Shown: positions 7,309 to 15,883, counted from the first letter of the stretch. The stretch is 64,000 nt of DNA from Chloroflexota bacterium (GCA_016223085.1 JACRPS010000003.1:1236274-1300273), one strand, 5' to 3'. Made by a program: numbers and translations. Notes: generated from the sequence alone by a model not told the origin.

Positions 7309-9444
7309 TTACGGCAGCGCGTCAATCCCGGCGCTGTCCAGCATAAACATCTGCTGCGCGTCCACCAGCGCTTCGCCCTCGCGCGGGATCACGCGCTCAT
7401 AATGGCCGTCCGGCTGCAATTCCCAGGCAGACTGGTTATCGCGCAGGTAGGTTGCCAGCATCCGCAGCACGCGGTGCTGCAGGTTCGGCTCCAGCACCGG
7501 GAACACCACCTCAACCCGGTTGTAGAGGTTGCGGCGCATCAGGTCGGCGCTGCCCAGGTACACCCGCTGGTCGGGCGGGGCATTCTGGAAATAATAGACG
7601 CGGGCATGTTCCAGAAAGCGCCCCACGTGGCTGAGAACACGAATGTTCTCGCTGACACCCGGCACGCCCGGGCGCAGGCAGCACAGCCCGCGCACCAGCA
7701 GGTCAATCTGCACGCCGGCCTGCGATGCCTGATACAGCTTTTGAATCATCACATCTTCTTCAAGCTGGTTCATCTTAAAGATCAGCCGCGCCGGTTTGCC
7801 GGCCCGCGCCGCCGCCATCTCGCGGTCAATCATGTCCAGCAGCGTCTGGTGCAGGTACTCCGGCGCGACCAGCAGCCGTTTGTAGCTGGTCAAAGGCGCG
7901 TAGCCGGTCAGCCGGTTAAACAGACGCGAGGCGTCGTCGGCCAGTTCGCGGTTGCAGGTCAGCAGGCCGAGATCGGCGTAGATGCGGGCGGTGGTGGCAT
8001 TATAGTTGCCCGTGCCCAGATGCACGTAGCGGCGCACGCCGTCGCCCTCGCGCCGTACGACGAGTGAGACCTTGGCGTGCGTTTTGACGGGCAGTTCTTC
8101 CACACCGTAGGTGACATGCACGCCCTTATGTTCCAGCGCGCGCGCCCATTCCAGGTTATTTTCCTCGTCAAAGCGGGCTTTCAGTTCCACCAGTACCGCC
8201 ACCTGCTTGTCGTTGTCGCGGGCTTCCAGCAGCGCCTCAACCACCGGCGAATTTTTGCCGACGCGGTACAGCGTGGCCTTGATCGCCAGTACGTCGGGGT
8301 CGCGGGCGGCGAGGCGGAAAAAGTCTTCAACCGGCTTAAACGAATCGTAAGGGTGGTGCAGCAGGATGTCACGCTGGCGAATGGTCGAAAACAGGTCGCC
8401 GTTGCCAGCCAACGGCGCGGGGATACGGGGCACGTACACCGGGTATTTCAGTTCGGGATGGTCGAGCGACGACAGTTCAAACAGGCTGCTCGCGCCCAGT
8501 GCCCCGTCAATCGTGTATACGTCGCGCTCCGGGTCTACCCGAAGCTGGTGGATAAGCTGGTTAAGCGTGCGCTTGCTGATGCTCTCCGGCACGCTCAGGC
8601 GGACAATCGGGCCGAAGCGTCGTTCGCGGACGGTTTCTTCGATCAGCGAACTGATGTCGTTAACGTCATCGTCTTCGTATTCGTAGTCAATATCGGCGTT
8701 GCGTGTCACCCGGAAGGGAAAATGTTCCGCCACCTTCATGCCAGGAAACAGCATATCGAGGTTTTCAGCAATTACATCTTCCAGCCAGACAAAAACGTCC
8801 TTCGCCACCTCACCCTCGCCACCATAGCGGCGCTGCACCCGGCCCACGTCCACCAGGCGCGGCAGCACATCCGGCACTTTAAGGCGCACAAACTCCGGGT
8901 GGTGGTTTTTGCTGTGTTTGCGCTCCAGCACAACCGCCAGATTCAGACTGAGGTTGGAGATAAACGGGAAAGGCCGGGCATGGTCCACCGCCAGCGGCGT
9001 GAGCACCGGGAACACTTCCTCGCTGAAGTACGACCGCAGGGCGTCCCGCTGCGCCGGTTCCAGCCGGGTAATGGTGGTGACGTGGATACCGTGTTCTTCC
9101 AGCCGGGCGAACACCTCGCGCATGGTATCGCGCTGCTGCCGCACCATCTCCAGCACGCGGCGGCGGATTTCCGCCAGAAGCTGCGCCGGCGGATAACCAT
9201 CGGGGCGGGCAGAGAGCAAACCGAGTTTGAGCTTGTTATGCACCGTTGCCACCCGCACCATGTAAAACTCGTCGAGGTTGTTGCTGAAAATCGCCAGGAA
9301 CTTCACCCGTTCCAGCAGCGGCAGCGAATCATCCTGCGCCAGCGCCAGAATGCGGCGGTTGAACTCCAGCCAGCTCAGTTCACGGTTAAAAAACGTGTCC
9401 GGCCCCAATTCCGGCAGTGGATTATCCTCGACAGCGGCAGACAT
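7309..9444 (-). CDS. ppk1: Polyphosphate kinase 1
   Basis: 711 aa from ATG 9444; a GTG at 9471 would add nine residues. Reversible synthesis of inorganic polyphosphate from ATP. The N-domain begins with FFNRELSWLEFNRRIL and has FLAIFSNNLDEFYMVRV. The middle contains VLAIKATLYRVGKNSPVV. The catalytic histidine region is VHLGTGNYN, the second conserved histidine lies in VGRFLEHARVYYF, and the C-domain has YLGSADLMRRNLYNRVEVVFPV. Length and order are those of a full PPK1. No exopolyphosphatase (ppx) gene is adjacent. Confidence 0.97.
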   Translation of the reverse strand: MSAAVEDNPLPELGPDTFFNRELSWLEFNRRILALAQDDSLPLLERVKFLAIFSNNLDEFYMVRVATVHNKLKLGLLSARPDGYPPAQLLAEIRRRVLEMVRQQRDTMREVFARLEEHGIHVTTITRLEPAQRDALRSYFSEEVFPVLTPLAVDHARPFPFISNLSLNLAVVLERKHSKNHHPEFVRLKVPDVLPRLVDVGRVQRRYGGEGEVAKDVFVWLEDVIAENLDMLFPGMKVAEHFPFRVTRNADIDYEYEDDDVNDISSLIEETVRERRFGPIVRLSVPESISKRTLNQLIHQLRVDPERDVYTIDGALGASSLFELSSLDHPELKYPVYVPRIPAPLAGNGDLFSTIRQRDILLHHPYDSFKPVEDFFRLAARDPDVLAIKATLYRVGKNSPVVEALLEARDNDKQVAVLVELKARFDEENNLEWARALEHKGVHVTYGVEELPVKTHAKVSLVVRREGDGVRRYVHLGTGNYNATTARIYADLGLLTCNRELADDASRLFNRLTGYAPLTSYKRLLVAPEYLHQTLLDMIDREMAAARAGKPARLIFKMNQLEEDVMIQKLYQASQAGVQIDLLVRGLCCLRPGVPGVSENIRVLSHVGRFLEHARVYYFQNAPPDQRVYLGSADLMRRNLYNRVEVVFPVLEPNLQHRVLRMLATYLRDNQSAWELQPDGHYERVIPREGEALVDAQQMFMLDSAGIDALP

Positions 9445-9519
9445 AACAGAACCCGGTGTCACAATTCTCACGCGATGCCCTCTATATTAACGATATTTAG
9501 CAGGGTTGCACAAGCCTGG

Positions 9520-10410
9520 TTACGTCCGCCCCAGGAAATCCACGATCTGCGTCGCGATTTCCGCGCCCTTCTCCTCCTGCAAAAAGTGCCCCGCGCCCGT
9601 AATAACAGTGTGTGGCTGGTGGTTGGCTGTTGGGATCAGCCGGCGGAAGAAGCGGTCGCCGCCCGCCGTCACCGGGTCGCTATCCGAGAACAGCACCAGC
9701 GCCGGTTTCTCCCAGCGTTTGAGCGCCTCGCGCGTGCGGCGCTGGTCGGCGGCGCCAGGGTCATCGGCCTTAACCGGGACAAGCAGCGGGAAAGCAGCCA
9801 CGCCGGCGCGGTACGACTCGTCAGGAAAGGGCGCATCGTAGGCGGCGATGATCGCTGGCGTGATGGCATCCGGGTTCGCGGCGCTGATCGCCACCAGCCG
9901 CCCCGGTTCGATGGCGCGCCCCATCCGTTCCGCGAACGCCCGCCACTGCATAAAGCCCGCCGTTGGCTGGCCGTCACCGGTCGGCAGGCCGGTGTTCATG
10001 ATGACCAGCCGTGCGAACCGCTGCGGCATTTCCGTCGCAATGGACAGGCCGAGGATACCGCCCCAATCCTGACAGACGAGTGTGATATGGTGCAAATCCA
10101 GCGCAGTTATGAAGCCCACCAGCACCTCGCGGTGCATGGCGTAGGAATACTCCTCGATCTCGCTGAACTTGTCGGAGCGCCCAAAGCCGATCAGATCGGG
10201 CGCAATCACCCGTCCACGCGCGGCCAGCGGCGGTATCAGTTTCCGGTACAGGAACGACCAGGTTGGCTCGCCGTGCAGGCACAGGATGGGGTCGTCTACG
10301 CCTTCAGCTATGTAGTGAACGCGCAGGCCGTTCAGGTCCACATAGTGCGGCGCATAGGGGAAATCCGGCAAATCCTGAAAGCGGTCGTCAGGCGTGCGCA
10401 GAATGGGCAT
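9520..10410 (-). CDS. Haloalkane dehalogenase-like alpha/beta hydrolase (subfamily I type)
   Basis: 296 aa from ATG 10410, with AAGGC upstream. Alpha/beta hydrolase with the haloalkane-dehalogenase pattern: HGEPTWSFLYRK (oxyanion and first halide-binding Trp), nucleophile aspartate in VCQDWGGILGL, the following Trp as the second halide ligand, an acid in LFSDSDPVT, and the base histidine in GAGHFLQEEKG. The aspartate (not serine) nucleophile inside Q-D-W-G-G is the key feature. Hydrolytic removal of halide from alkyl halides is the expected activity; epoxide hydrolases share part of this pattern but usually lack the HGEPTW tryptophan context. Confidence 0.88.
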   Translation of the reverse strand: MPILRTPDDRFQDLPDFPYAPHYVDLNGLRVHYIAEGVDDPILCLHGEPTWSFLYRKLIPPLAARGRVIAPDLIGFGRSDKFSEIEEYSYAMHREVLVGFITALDLHHITLVCQDWGGILGLSIATEMPQRFARLVIMNTGLPTGDGQPTAGFMQWRAFAERMGRAIEPGRLVAISAANPDAITPAIIAAYDAPFPDESYRAGVAAFPLLVPVKADDPGAADQRRTREALKRWEKPALVLFSDSDPVTAGGDRFFRRLIPTANHQPHTVITGAGHFLQEEKGAEIATQIVDFLGRT

Positions 10411-10510
10411 AAAACAGCCTTTCCGAAAAACGATCTGACGGTAGCATAACACAAAACCGCGCCCACGTTGAACTTTCTACCAGAGGATACGGTACAATCA
10501 TCGGAAACGG

Positions 10511-10598
10511 TTTTAGTATCTATCCATAATCCCTTCGTAGGGGCACGGCATGCCGTGCCCCTACCGGCAGATAAAAGAGGTTTACGGATAGGTTCTTA
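10511..10598 (-). mobile_element. 88-bp MITE-like element, copy B
   Basis: Almost identical, in inverse orientation, to 3774-3861; I count about three mismatches over 88 bp. It has the same inverted ends and the same central palindrome at 10537-10564. It sits just upstream of the DinB-like gene, so its right end may contribute to that gene's leader. Confidence 0.85.
10537..10564. repeat. Dispersed ~29-bp palindrome, copy 4
   Basis: Arms GTAGGGGCACGGCA and TGCCGTGCCCCTAC; perfect palindrome, the core of MITE-like copy B and identical to copy 2. Confidence 0.9.
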
Positions 10599-10616
10599 GC
10601 GCAAAGGATACAGGCC

Positions 10617-11099
10617 ATGCTGACCCCGGAACAGCGCCAGGAATTAATCAACATCATCCGCAATTTCCCCGCGCAGCTTGAGGCGCGCGTGAAAGACCTG
10701 GACGAGCGCCAGTTAAAAACCCGCTTCATCCCCGGCGAGTGGTCGGTGATTCAGAACGTGCATCACCTGGCGGATTCGCACATGAACGCTTATATCCGTA
10801 CCAAGCTGCTGTTGCTGGAAGACCGCCCGACGATCAAGCCGTACAACCAGAACGATTGGGCGGAAACGCCGGACGCAACCGAGACACCGCTGGAAGTGTC
10901 GCTGGCGATCCTGCGCGGGCTGCACGCGCGCTGGGCGGATTTGTTCGACAGTCTGAAGGAAGAAGATTGGGCGTGCAGCGGGATTCATCCCGAATCAGGG
11001 GAAATCACGATTGAGAGCCTTTTGCAGACGTATGCCCGGCACGGCGCGGGGCACATCGAGCAGATTAATAAAACGCTGGCGGCGGATACAGACCATTAA
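10617..11099 (+). CDS. DinB/YfiT-like four-helix metal protein
   Basis: 160 aa. The fold pattern is DinB_2 (YfiT group): PGEWSVIQNVHHLADSH supplies one metal histidine set near residue 50, and ARHGAGHIEQI near the C-terminus supplies the others. Relatives are metal-dependent, often thiol-dependent S-transferases or hydrolases; I cannot name a substrate. The stop overlaps that of the convergent DUF5615 gene by a few bases (shared TTAA). Confidence 0.85.
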   Translation: MLTPEQRQELINIIRNFPAQLEARVKDLDERQLKTRFIPGEWSVIQNVHHLADSHMNAYIRTKLLLLEDRPTIKPYNQNDWAETPDATETPLEVSLAILRGLHARWADLFDSLKEEDWACSGIHPESGEITIESLLQTYARHGAGHIEQINKTLAADTDH

Positions 11100-11446
11100 A
11101 GCGGTAAATAGCGGACCTGCCCTTCCCACTCACCTTCAATGCTGCACCCTGTCAGGATAAGCAGGTCTTCAATAACGGTACTCATTGGTGTCTTGCGACG
11201 AATCTCAAATACGCCTGGCATGGGTTTTCCTGCCCGCACACGCTCATAGGCAAAATATGTAAGCGTCTGAACGTCGTGAGTCAGCAGGACGCGGTTTTCG
11301 CTGGCTGCCCATTCCAGAATAGTTGGGTCGTCCGAGCCAGTTAATCCCGCATCCTGTACCCTGAGAATATCAATCTCAGGGTTGCGCCGCAGCAGACCGC
11401 GCACGATGTCGTAATTAAAGTTTTCGTCGGCGGCCAACCGTAACAT
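11096..11446 (-). CDS. DUF5615 PIN-like protein, probable toxin
   Basis: 116 aa. It starts LRLAADENFNYDIVRGLL, has RVQDAGLTGSDDPTILEWA and then NRVLLTHDVQTL. This is the D-E-N-F...D-A-G...L-T-H-D pattern of DUF5615/Mut7-C-type PIN-like proteins, whose acidic residues form a nuclease-like site. Such genes usually pair with a DUF433 gene, and one lies directly upstream here. Ribonuclease toxin activity is an inference from the family. Confidence 0.85.
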   Translation of the reverse strand: MLRLAADENFNYDIVRGLLRRNPEIDILRVQDAGLTGSDDPTILEWAASENRVLLTHDVQTLTYFAYERVRAGKPMPGVFEIRRKTPMSTVIEDLLILTGCSIEGEWEGQVRYLPL

Positions 11447-11465
11447 TAGGGTACTGTCCTTTTAA

Positions 11466-11510
11466 ACAAAAAGGCGGTACGCCGGAGCTTTGATGCACCG
11501 TAGTACCGCC
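11466..11510 (-). terminator. Terminator-like hairpin between antitoxin and toxin genes
   Basis: On the minus strand GGCGGTAC (11510-11503) pairs with GTACCGCC (11480-11473), and TTTTTGTTT follows at once. This is the shape of an intrinsic terminator, yet it lies inside a probable two-gene operon. It would leave the toxin with a lower message level or need its own promoter. Confidence 0.65.
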
Positions 11511-11564
11511 TCGCGGTTATACAATTTCTTCTATTTCACAGATTCTCATGAGACAGGAAGAATG

Positions 11565-11924
11565 TCAACCGGATTCTGTTTGGTTTTTTCGGCGTGCCAG
11601 CAAACGCTCTCGAATACCGACAGGGCTAAAGCGGGCTTCATTTTCATGCCGCACCTGTTCGGCCTTCTGTTCGCGTTGACGCAGGTATGCTTCAACTTCC
11701 TCACGCCGCCTGAGGTAGTATCCAATCACGGAATACACGTCGGCCAGCAGCAGCGTCGGGTACTGCTGGACGATTTCCTCGGCAGTCGCTCCATCATTAA
11801 ACGCCTCTATCACGGTATCCAGCGTCACGCGCGTTTTGCCAACCCGAATCGCGCCGTGAGCATCCATCTCCAGGGGAAGCGTTTCGACCTGCGGCACTGA
11901 GATCATAAACGTCATTCCATCCAT
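11565..11924 (-). CDS. DUF433 domain protein, probable antitoxin
   Basis: 119 aa from ATG 11924. The first half has ETLPLEMDAHGAIRVGKTRV and TLDTVIEAFNDGATAEEIVQQYP, then LADVYSVIGYYLRRREEVEAYL. This is the DUF433 winged-helix pattern (target site, D-T-V, G-x-T-x-E-E-I). The charged C-terminal tail probably binds the toxin. It precedes the DUF5615 gene, as in known DUF433/DUF5615 pairs. It is divergent from holB, with 67 bp between starts. Confidence 0.85.
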   Translation of the reverse strand: MDGMTFMISVPQVETLPLEMDAHGAIRVGKTRVTLDTVIEAFNDGATAEEIVQQYPTLLLADVYSVIGYYLRRREEVEAYLRQREQKAEQVRHENEARFSPVGIRERLLARRKNQTESG

Positions 11925-11978
11925 ACCCTGCCTTAACACGTATAGAGTATAACATAGAACATATCCGCGACAGCAGGG

Positions 11979-11984
11979 TATAAT
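11979..11984 (+). promoter_or_regulatory. TATAAT box seven nt before holB ATG
   Basis: A perfect TATAAT is followed by CATCCCC and then ATG 11992. Transcription would begin at or next to the start codon, giving a leaderless message. No good -35 box is seen. Confidence 0.5.
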
Positions 11985-11991
11985 CATCCCC

Positions 11992-13005
11992 ATGACCACA
12001 ACACACCACTGGCCGGTGCACGGCCACGACTGGGCGGTTGACCATCTGCGGAAGGCGCTGGCGCACGGGCGCATCCGTCATGCGTACCTGATTGTCGGTA
12101 CGGAGTCGGTTGGCAAGGAAACGCTGGCGCGGGCCTTCGCCATGACGTTGAACTGCACCCATCCTGACGAGGCCGCCCGTCCGTGCGGCGAGTGCCGCGC
12201 CTGCCAGAAGATCGCCAGCGGCAACCACCCCGACGTGATTTACTCCGAACTGGACGCGGCAACCGGTGCGTTGCGCATCGAAGAAGTGCGGAACGTGATG
12301 AGCCGGCTGGCGCTGAAACCTTACGAAGCGCGCTATCGTATCGCCATCTTCCGCGATTTCGACCATGCCCGCCCACAGGCGCAGGACGCCCTGCTCAAAA
12401 CGCTGGAAGAACCGCCGCCCCATGCCGTGCTGATTCTGCTCGCGCCCGCGACGGATGCACTGCTGCCGACGATCATCAGCCGCAGCCAGGTCATTACGCT
12501 CCGCACCGTGCCGGTGGAGGACATCCGCGAGATTCTGATTACCCGGCGCGGGGCAGAACGCAGGCAGGCCGATCTGCTGGCGCGGCTCAGCGGTGGGCGC
12601 ATCGGCTGGGCAATTCGCGCGCTGGAAGACCCGGCGCTGCTGGAACAGCGGGAACAGGCGCTCGGTCTGCTGGAACACATCCTGACGCTGAACCGCGCCG
12701 GACGGTTTGAGATCGCCGACGACTTAAGCAAGGACAAGCTAGCGCTGACTCCCCTGCTGGAACTGTGGCAAACCTACTGGCGCGACCTGCTGCTCATCAC
12801 CCAGGGCACGCCGTTGACTCCGGCCAACAAGGACCGCTACGACTCGCTGGAACGGCTGGCGGCCACCCTGTCGCCGGACGAGGCGCTGGCGGCGCTGCAA
12901 GCCACGCGCACCCTGCTGAATAATCTCAGCCTCAACCTCAACCTGCGGCTGGCGCTGGAAGTACTGTTCCTTGATTATCCTGGCCTGCGGCGGGACAGGG
13001 CGTAG
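11992..13005 (+). CDS. holB: DNA polymerase III delta' subunit
   Basis: 337 aa clamp-loader AAA+ protein. N-terminal HAYLIVGTESVGKETLARAFA is a Walker-A-like loop; the weakened P-loop is common in delta'. A zinc module has CTHPDEAARPCGECRACQ (four cysteines) and is followed by VRNVMSRLALKPYEARYRIAIF. LLKTLEEPPPHAVLILL carries the sensor region, and the SRC/SRS element reads IISRSQ. The start at ATG 11992 lies directly behind a TATAAT box, so there is no ribosome site. No tmk gene is adjacent, although tmk-holB is a common pairing. Confidence 0.9.
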   Translation: MTTTHHWPVHGHDWAVDHLRKALAHGRIRHAYLIVGTESVGKETLARAFAMTLNCTHPDEAARPCGECRACQKIASGNHPDVIYSELDAATGALRIEEVRNVMSRLALKPYEARYRIAIFRDFDHARPQAQDALLKTLEEPPPHAVLILLAPATDALLPTIISRSQVITLRTVPVEDIREILITRRGAERRQADLLARLSGGRIGWAIRALEDPALLEQREQALGLLEHILTLNRAGRFEIADDLSKDKLALTPLLELWQTYWRDLLLITQGTPLTPANKDRYDSLERLAATLSPDEALAALQATRTLLNNLSLNLNLRLALEVLFLDYPGLRRDRA

Positions 13006-13119
13006 GATAGTTGCCAGAGAAATAACGTTATAGTCACTCCAGCCGCTTAATGTCGTAGTCACGATAAACTTTTTCGCGCTTGAGCGAAACTTTTGTTACC
13101 CTACAGCGCGTATAAAGTG

Positions 13120-13147
13120 GTAGGGGCGCATGGCCGTGCGCCCCTAC
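13120..13147. repeat. Dispersed ~29-bp palindrome, copy 5
   Basis: Arms GTAGGGGCGCATGG and CCGTGCGCCCCTAC, in the gap between holB and the membrane-protein gene. Confidence 0.9.
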
Positions 13148-13220
13148 GACGCATTCGAGGTGGTAGGGCGAGGTTTGCCCTGTGTAAGCGGAACGAGGAA
13201 TACGAGCAGGAGATGGGGAT

Positions 13221-14270
13221 ATGGCGACATTACTGGCGCGGAAAACGGCGGCGCGGCGGGCGGGCAATCCGGCCAGCAGCCTGCGGTTTGACTGGGTATA
13301 CGCGGCGCTGTCGGCCTGGGTGGTCGGCGGCTTGTATCTGGACGGCTGGGCGCACAGTCACGGGCGGGTAGACGACACCTTTTTTACACCCTGGCACGCC
13401 GTTCTCTACAGCGGTGTTCTGGCGATTTCGGTGTTCCTGTTTGTGAACCAGTGGCGCGGTCTGGGCCAGGGCTATGCTCTGTGGCGGGCGCTGCCAGTAG
13501 GTTACACCGTGTCGCTGCTGGGGGCGGGCCTGTTCATCGTCGGCGGTGGGATTGATTTTGTGTGGCACGAGCTGTTCGGATTTGAAGCCAATCTGGAAGC
13601 CCTGCTTAGTCCGGCGCACCTGCTGCTGGCGACCAGCGGCATTCTGATGATTACCGGGCCGCTGCGGTCGGGTTACTACCGGCTGCGCGCGGGGCAGGCT
13701 TACGGCTGGCGCGAATTGGGACCGGTGCTGGTATCCCTGCTGGCGGTGCTATCCATCCTTACGTTCTTCACTGATTTTGCCCACCCGGCCACCGAATTTT
13801 ATGCGACGCACGTCCGCCCACAGCGCAGTTTCGACCCGCGCATCAGCCTGAACATCGCCGGCATCCTGCTGCACACCGGCCTGCTGATGGGCATGCTGCT
13901 GTTTGCGCTGCGGCGCTGGTTGCTGCCGGTTGGGGCGATCACGCTGCTGCTGGGTATCAACGGCGCGCTGATGACCGTCTTCACCGACACGCGCGAGGTG
14001 ATACCGGCGTTTGTGGCAGCGGGGCTAATCGCTGACGGCCTGCGGCTGTGGCTGAAGCCGGCGCTCACACGACCGGGCGCTTGGTACGGGTTTGCGTTCC
14101 TCGTGCCGCTGGCGCTGTTCAGCCTGTATTTCCTGACGGCGCAGCTTACGGGCGGCATCGGCTGGACGATTCACCTGTGGTTAGGGACCATTTTTATGGC
14201 CGGGGTGATGGGGCTGCTGGTCAGCTTCCTGCTGCTGCCGCCGTTCCAGAAGGGAGAGGAAGTGGTGTAG
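13221..14270 (+). CDS. Polytopic membrane protein of unknown function
   Basis: 349 aa, ATG 13221 with AGGAG 8 nt upstream. About nine hydrophobic segments. Conserved-looking polar residues within or near the membrane include DGWAHSHGRVDDTFFTPWH, DFVWHELFG and LSPAHLLLA. The several histidines and acidic residues in the first loops could bind metal or a polar ligand. I do not recognise the family. The stop codon TAG abuts palindrome copy 6, shared with the convergent PHP gene. Confidence 0.75.
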   Translation: MATLLARKTAARRAGNPASSLRFDWVYAALSAWVVGGLYLDGWAHSHGRVDDTFFTPWHAVLYSGVLAISVFLFVNQWRGLGQGYALWRALPVGYTVSLLGAGLFIVGGGIDFVWHELFGFEANLEALLSPAHLLLATSGILMITGPLRSGYYRLRAGQAYGWRELGPVLVSLLAVLSILTFFTDFAHPATEFYATHVRPQRSFDPRISLNIAGILLHTGLLMGMLLFALRRWLLPVGAITLLLGINGALMTVFTDTREVIPAFVAAGLIADGLRLWLKPALTRPGAWYGFAFLVPLALFSLYFLTAQLTGGIGWTIHLWLGTIFMAGVMGLLVSFLLLPPFQKGEEVV

Positions 14271-14298
14271 TAGGGGCGCACCACCAGTTCACCCCTAC
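14270..14298. repeat. Dispersed palindrome copy 6, overlapping two stop codons
   Basis: Outer arms GTAGGGGCG and CACCCCTAC, with a degenerate centre. The TAG of the + gene ends at 14270, and the stop of the - gene (CTA at 14295-14297) comes from the repeat itself. Confidence 0.75.
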
Positions 14299-15137
14299 CT
14301 TGTGTTTTGGTATTTCGCCGCCCGTTCCCGCAGCGCCTCGGTGCAGCCGGGCGGTGGCGTGACCGAGCCGATGGCGGCGTCCGACTCCGGGCCATGATAA
14401 TCGCTGCCGCCGGTCATCACCAGGCCGTAGTGCCCGGCCAGCGCCCGCAGATTGGCACGTACGGTCTCGGAATTTTTGGGGTGCGCAACTTCCACGCCGT
14501 CCAGTCCGGCAGAAACCAGCCGCACCACCATCACGGCATAGTCAGGCAGCAGGCCCGGATGCGCCAGCACCGCCGCCCCTCCCGCGCCGTGAATCAGGTC
14601 TATCGCTCCTTCCGGCGTCAGCCGTTCGCGGGGGACGTAGGCCGGGCCGCCAGTGTAGAGAAAGCGGTCAAACGCCTCTTTTACCGACTCGACGTAGCCG
14701 GCTTCAACTAAAGCGCGGGCGACATGTGGTCGTCCCACCGCGCCGCCGTTCGCCAGCGCCAGCACGCGCTCCCAGGCAACCGGCAGCCCCAGTTCGGCCA
14801 GTTTCACCACGATTTTCTGGCCACGCCGTTCGCGGTCGTCGCGGAAGCGCGCGAGTACAGCCTGAAACGCTTCATCCTGAGCGTCAAAAAAGTAGCCTAA
14901 TACATGAACGTCGAGTCTGGCATCCTCGGCGCTGAGTTCAATACCCAGTATGATGACTGGCAGACCTCCGGCGGCCTGCTCGGCTTCGGCTAACCCGGCA
15001 GTAGTGTCATGATCGGTGATGGCGATCACATCCAACCGCTGCGCCTGTGCCAACCGAACCAGAGCGGACGGCGCAAGCTGGCCGTCCGAAGCGGTAGTAT
15101 GCAGGTGCAGGTCAACCCGCACTGGTGCGTCCGCCAC
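14295..15137 (-). CDS. PHP-domain phosphoesterase (nucleoside-3',5'-bisphosphate phosphatase type)
   Basis: 280 aa from GTG 15137. Metal ligands of the PHP fold are visible in order: DLHLHTTASDG, AITDHDTTAG, the glutamate in GIELSAE, DVHVLGYFF, VGRPHVARAL, VLAHPGLL and the terminal GGSDYHGP. The arrangement matches the YciV/TrpH (RNase AM) group, which removes phosphate from pAp-like nucleotides or trims short RNA 5' ends. The start lies 26 bp inside the upstream spoVS gene, so the two are probably translationally coupled. Its stop codon lies within a dispersed palindrome. Confidence 0.9.
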   Translation of the reverse strand: MADAPVRVDLHLHTTASDGQLAPSALVRLAQAQRLDVIAITDHDTTAGLAEAEQAAGGLPVIILGIELSAEDARLDVHVLGYFFDAQDEAFQAVLARFRDDRERRGQKIVVKLAELGLPVAWERVLALANGGAVGRPHVARALVEAGYVESVKEAFDRFLYTGGPAYVPRERLTPEGAIDLIHGAGGAAVLAHPGLLPDYAVMVVRLVSAGLDGVEVAHPKNSETVRANLRALAGHYGLVMTGGSDYHGPESDAAIGSVTPPPGCTEALRERAAKYQNTR

Positions 15138-15420
15138 GCGGCTCTACGGCAAAACGGACCGCCGTACGTTCCTGTCCATCAATATTTACTTCTGTAAAAT
15201 AAGGTGTAAAAACAATATCTATCTCATCTCGACTTAGATACCCGCGCGCGATTGCCAGTGCCTTCACCGCCTGGTTGACCGCGCCTGCCCCAATGGCCTG
15301 AACCTCAGCATAATGATGTTCTCGAATCACCCCCGCGATGGCACCGGCTACAGCCGTGGAACGAGATTTGGCGGATACCTTAATAACATCCGGCCCCGAT
15401 GCGTTCTCGTCTGCGTTCAT
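15112..15420 (-). CDS. spoVS: SpoVS family nucleic-acid-binding protein
   Basis: 102 aa from ATG 15420, with GAGGATCACA upstream. The whole family core is present: DVIKVSAKSRSTAVAGAIAG, EVQAIGAGAVNQAVKALAIARGY, and VNIDGQERTAVRFAVEP at the end. SpoVS is an Alba-like small protein required for late sporulation in Bacillus, but it also occurs in non-sporulating phyla, where its role is unclear. Its 3' end overlaps the PHP gene. It is divergent from dnaA across the candidate origin. The C-terminal PRGGRTSAG tail extends beyond the usual end. Confidence 0.92.
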   Translation of the reverse strand: MNADENASGPDVIKVSAKSRSTAVAGAIAGVIREHHYAEVQAIGAGAVNQAVKALAIARGYLSRDEIDIVFTPYFTEVNIDGQERTAVRFAVEPRGGRTSAG

Positions 15421-15504
15421 TGTGATCCTCGCCTTCCTGATGCCCACCCCCATTGGGCGGGAAGCCCCTGGCGTCTGGTGTCAGTCGCGCATCGGCCAAC
15501 ACAC

Positions 15505-15845
15505 GACTTGCCTCTATAAAAAATTGTACATGAAATTCCACATTAAGTCTACTGACCGACCCGGCCTCCGAATTTATCCCAAATATCGCAACTTATCCCA
15601 ATTTTGCCGTCATTTTCGCGGCCTGTGTAGAAAATATCCCAATGTTAAAAACATCGGTGGGCATCTGTTTTAACTTCGCAACACCCCTAACCGGAGACAA
15701 ACTTTGGATATTTTGCGTTATAAAAGCCCACTTTAAGCCACATATCCCAAATCCTTCACCTAATAGAACGCTGACTCCGGTTGGATTTCCGTATGGTTCA
15801 TTGGCTATTACACGAATCTGTTGGGTAGATTTTTTCCCAACCTTA
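15505..15845. other. Candidate replication origin (oriC) with TTATCCCAA-like boxes
   Basis: AT-rich region between spoVS and dnaA. Boxes: TTATCCCAA at 15574-15582 and 15593-15601; ATATCCCAA at 15634-15642 and 15742-15750; ATATCCAAA on the minus strand at 15703-15711; TTTTCCCAA at 15832-15840. The canonical DnaA box is TTATCCACA; these differ mainly at positions 7-8. The A/T run at 15512-15546 could be the unwinding element. Location next to dnaA, clustering and AT content support oriC, but no classical box is present. Confidence 0.6.
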
Positions 15846-15846
15846 A

Positions 15847-15867
15847 AATGTTAAAAGTTTTAACATT
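15847..15867. promoter_or_regulatory. Palindrome upstream of the dnaA promoter
   Basis: Arms AATGTTAAAA and TTTTAACATT around a central G, 17 bp upstream of the -35 box of dnaA. It could be a repressor site or part of the origin. Confidence 0.5.
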
Positions 15868-15883
15868 GGAAGCGCGGAATCGG

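Noticed and set aside
8077-10449. A 790-codon open frame on the + strand across ppk1 and the dehalogenase-like gene
   Set aside because: Both minus-strand genes have complete family motifs; the + frame is rich in H, R, Q and V without any domain, the usual shadow of GC-rich codons.
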